From an uncultured Propioniciclava sp. (GTDB lineage: Bacteria; Actinomycetota; Actinomycetes; Propionibacteriales; Propionibacteriaceae), in assembly GCA_937872005.1 (NCBI GenBank), contig CALMPQ010000374.1, forward strand, positions 1 through 9,673: DNA of 9,673 nt, read 5' to 3'. A program made the translations under genes and the position numbers. Positions 7,278-9,673 of this stretch are shown here, piece after piece. Each line of letters starts with the position of its first letter. Position 1 is the stretch's first letter. The notes beneath the pieces were generated by a model. The model saw nothing but the letters and a program-made list of their open reading frames with translations. It did no database searches and was not told the origin of the DNA.

Positions 7278-9673
7278 ATGGAGTCCGTGACTGACACCCC
7301 CCTGCATCTGCCCCGCGCTATCAGCGTTCGTGGGGCCCGGGTGAACAACCTCCGGGCCGTCGACGTCGACATCCCCCTCTGGTGCATCGTCGGCGTCACC
7401 GGCGTGTCGGGGTCCGGCAAATCTTCCTTGGCGATGGGGGTGCTGTACGCCGAGGGCTCGCGCCGGCTGCTCTCGAGCCTGAGTGCCTACTCGCGCCGTC
7501 GCATCGCGCAGGAGGCCCGCCCCGATGTGGACCAAGTGGACCACCTGCCCGCGACCGTCGCGCTGCGCCAGAACCCACCGATCCCGGGTCGACGCAGCAC
7601 GGTCGGCACCATGACGGAGGTGCTCAACATTGTGCGGCTGATCTGGTCCCGCCTCGCCACCCACCCCTGCCCCAACGGCCACGCGGTCCACGTCACCCTC
7701 AGCCGCACCGCTGGCGAACACACCACTTGCCCCACGTGCGGGGTCACGTTCGAGCTCCCCAGCGCCGAGTCGTTCGCCTCGGCCAGCCTCGGCGCCTGCC
7801 CGACGTGTGGTGGGATGGGCGTCCGCGACGAGGTCGACCCTGACGCACTCATCGATCCGGACAAGACGATCGCTGACGGTGCCGTGCTTCCGTGGTCGTT
7901 GACCGGTCGGGCCTACCAGCCGACCATCGTTGCCGAGCTGGGCGTGCGCACTGACGTGCCGTTCCGGGAACTGACCACCCGGGAGCAGGGCCTCGTCCTC
8001 GATGGCCCACCCGAGCGGCGCACAATCACCGTGACCAGCAAGGCTGGCCGAGCAGCCGACCTGTCGATGGTCTTCGAGAGCGCCCGCCGTACCGTCGAGA
8101 ACGCCGCGGCCAGCGCCGACTCCGAAACCACCCGCGACCGGCTCCGTCCCTTCCTGCTCACCACCGCATGCCCCGCGTGTCGCGGCACCGGCCTGCGGCC
8201 TGAGGCGCTGGCGTCGACACTCGATGACCAGGACATCGCCGCCGTGCTCGCCCTCGACCTCACGGCGCTCGCGACCTGGGCGGAGAAGCTGCCGGTCCGG
8301 CTCCCGTCCGAGGTCGAGGCATTGGCCGGACGCCTTGGGCACGAATTGGGCAGCGCCATCGCGCCGCTGCTCCGCCTGGGGCTGGGTCACCTCGGACTGA
8401 ACCGGTCGGGGCACACGCTCTCGACCGGCGAGCGGCAGCGGATCCAACTGGCCACAACCCTCCATGCGCGCAGCACCGGGATGCTCCACGTGCTCGACGA
8501 GCCGTCGATCGGGCTGCACCCGGCCAACGTCACCGGCGTGGCCGAGGTCATCCGCGACCTGGTCTCCCAAGGCAACTCGGTCGTCATCGTCGACCACGAC
8601 GTCCTGCTGCTGCGGGCAACACACCACCTCATCGAGGTCGGGCCCGGTGCCGGACGTCATGGCGGCCTCATCGTCGCCCAAGGCGCCCCAGACACCCTCG
8701 CTGCCGACCCGGCCTCAGTGACAGGCCCCTACCTCAGAGGGAACGTGGAACGGTGGCGGCGCGTCCGCCAGGTGCCGGACGCCCACCCGCACGTCCGCGT
8801 CCGGATCAAGGAGCTGTACACACTCCGCGACGTGACCGCCGCCTTCCCGGTCGGGCGACTCACCTTGGTGACCGGGGTCTCGGGATCGGGCAAGACAGCC
8901 CTCGTGCTGGAAAGCCTCGTCCCCGCGGTGACCGCTGCCTTGACCGGCCGTCCCCTGCCTCGCCACGTCACGGCGTTGGACGCTCCCGGCATCCGACAAC
9001 TCGTCGAGGTGGACGCCTCGACCGTCGGCAAGAATGCCCGCTCGACCCCGGCCACCTACTCGGGCGTGTTCGACGCCATTCGCCGCCTGTACGCCCGCTC
9101 CGACGCGGCACGCGAGCGCGGCTGGACGACCAGCCACTTCTCGTACAACACGGGCGAAGGACGCTGTTCGGCGTGCGAGGGCCTGGGCGAGCTCGCCCTC
9201 GACCTACAGTTCATGCCTGATCTGAAGGTGCCGTGCCCCGCGTGCCACGGACAGCGGTACAACGACGCAACGCTTGCGGTCACGGTCGATGGCCGGTCCA
9301 TCGCCGACGCGCTCGCGCTGACAGTCGACGACGCGCTCGAGCACTTCGGGCGATACCCCACCATCGCAGGCCGCCTCCGATCGCTGCGAGCGGTCGGGCT
9401 GGGTTATCTCAGTCTTGGTGAACCCACCCCGGCACTGTCGGGCGGGGAGGCGCAACGCCTCCGGTTGGCGGAGCGGCTACGGCTGGAGAACGAGGGAGTC
9501 CTCTACATCTTCGACGAGCCGTCGATCGGCCTCCACCCTCGCGACGTGGGCGTGCTGGTCGGCGTGTTCGACCAGCTGCTCGAGGCCGGGGCGACTGTCG
9601 TCGCCATCGACCACGACCTCGACCTGATCGCCCAAGCCGACCATGTCATCGATCTCGGGCCCGGAGGCGGCCC
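7278..9673 (+). CDS. UvrA paralog (UvrA2/DrrC-like ABC ATPase) lacking the UvrB-binding domain, 3' end outside the window
   Basis: The open frame runs 798 codons to the window edge, ending just after IDLGPGGG, so only a short C-terminus is missing. Seen: Walker A1 GVSGSGKS at 42-49, UvrA-specific RSTVGTMTEV at 106-115, zinc cysteines C151/C154/C174/C177, a CPACRG pair at 298-301, signature LSTGERQR at 381-388, Walker B1 VLDEPSIGLH at 405-414, Walker A2 GVSGSGKT at 533-540, a second zinc module C630/C633/C653/C656, signature LSGGEAQR at 720-727 and Walker B2 IFDEPSIGLH at 744-753. About a hundred residues normally found between RSTVGT and the first zinc module, the UvrB-interaction domain, are missing. 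Such paralogs may tolerate DNA-intercalating drugs (DrrC-like) or act in UvrB-independent damage handling. ATG 7278 has no ribosome site; GTG 7287 (VTDTP) is possible, with TTCAAT (7274-7279) as a -10 for a leaderless start. Confidence 0.9.
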   Translation, partial: MESVTDTPLHLPRAISVRGARVNNLRAVDVDIPLWCIVGVTGVSGSGKSSLAMGVLYAEGSRRLLSSLSAYSRRRIAQEARPDVDQVDHLPATVALRQNPPIPGRRSTVGTMTEVLNIVRLIWSRLATHPCPNGHAVHVTLSRTAGEHTTCPTCGVTFELPSAESFASASLGACPTCGGMGVRDEVDPDALIDPDKTIADGAVLPWSLTGRAYQPTIVAELGVRTDVPFRELTTREQGLVLDGPPERRTITVTSKAGRAADLSMVFESARRTVENAAASADSETTRDRLRPFLLTTACPACRGTGLRPEALASTLDDQDIAAVLALDLTALATWAEKLPVRLPSEVEALAGRLGHELGSAIAPLLRLGLGHLGLNRSGHTLSTGERQRIQLATTLHARSTGMLHVLDEPSIGLHPANVTGVAEVIRDLVSQGNSVVIVDHDVLLLRATHHLIEVGPGAGRHGGLIVAQGAPDTLAADPASVTGPYLRGNVERWRRVRQVPDAHPHVRVRIKELYTLRDVTAAFPVGRLTLVTGVSGSGKTALVLESLVPAVTAALTGRPLPRHVTALDAPGIRQLVEVDASTVGKNARSTPATYSGVFDAIRRLYARSDAARERGWTTSHFSYNTGEGRCSACEGLGELALDLQFMPDLKVPCPACHGQRYNDATLAVTVDGRSIADALALTVDDALEHFGRYPTIAGRLRSLRAVGLGYLSLGEPTPALSGGEAQRLRLAERLRLENEGVLYIFDEPSIGLHPRDVGVLVGVFDQLLEAGATVVAIDHDLDLIAQADHVIDLGPGGG

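Noticed and set aside
7275..8681. A 468-codon open frame on the minus strand opposite the UvrA-like gene
   Set aside because: It is antisense to clear UvrA Walker, zinc and signature motifs and has a low-complexity composition.

Overview
This window looks like chromosomal DNA from a high-GC actinobacterium. Third codon positions are almost all G or C. The families present (a NERD-type helicase, an AAA/DUF4143 ATPase, a GlgX-type glycosidase carrying actinobacterial helical modules, a short UvrA paralog) and the apparently leaderless small genes fit that phylum. I cannot name the genus. No tRNA, rRNA, insertion sequence, integrase or CRISPR array is visible, and no stretch over 300 bases lacks a gene.

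Layout from left to right. (1) The 3' part of a superfamily I helicase (1-1262, +), cut by the window edge, is followed after 40 bases by a small unknown gene (1303-1500, +). (2) A convergent AAA/DUF4143 ATPase (1588-2847, -) has four tandem 23-bp repeats in its leader, running straight into its ribosome binding site. (3) Two short plus-strand genes follow: an ABM-fold protein (3042-3323) and a helix-turn-helix/nucleotidyltransferase of the MntA type (3446-3919). Both have a -10-like box 6-7 bases before ATG and no Shine-Dalgarno sequence, as expected for leaderless transcripts. Right after the nucleotidyltransferase, where a HEPN toxin gene would normally sit, only about 20 codons remain, resembling the extreme C-terminus of a HEPN/DUF86 protein. 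(4) A long GlgX-like debranching enzyme (4115-6553, +) is bracketed by two homologous helical modules. (5) An HNH endonuclease (6555-7007, -) is convergent with glgX, one base apart, and carries a terminator-like hairpin in its leader. (6) A divergent UvrA paralog without the UvrB-binding domain (7278 onward, +) runs off the right edge. A 21-bp dyad lies between the HNH and UvrA-like genes.

The left half (helicase, ATPase, orphaned nucleotidyltransferase with a deleted partner) resembles an accessory or defence-type neighbourhood. The right half (GlgX, HNH, UvrA-like) looks like ordinary actinobacterial chromosome. I see no single operon linking them. The best leads are the four-copy leader repeat, the deleted HEPN partner, the duplicated module around GlgX, and the structured HNH leader.
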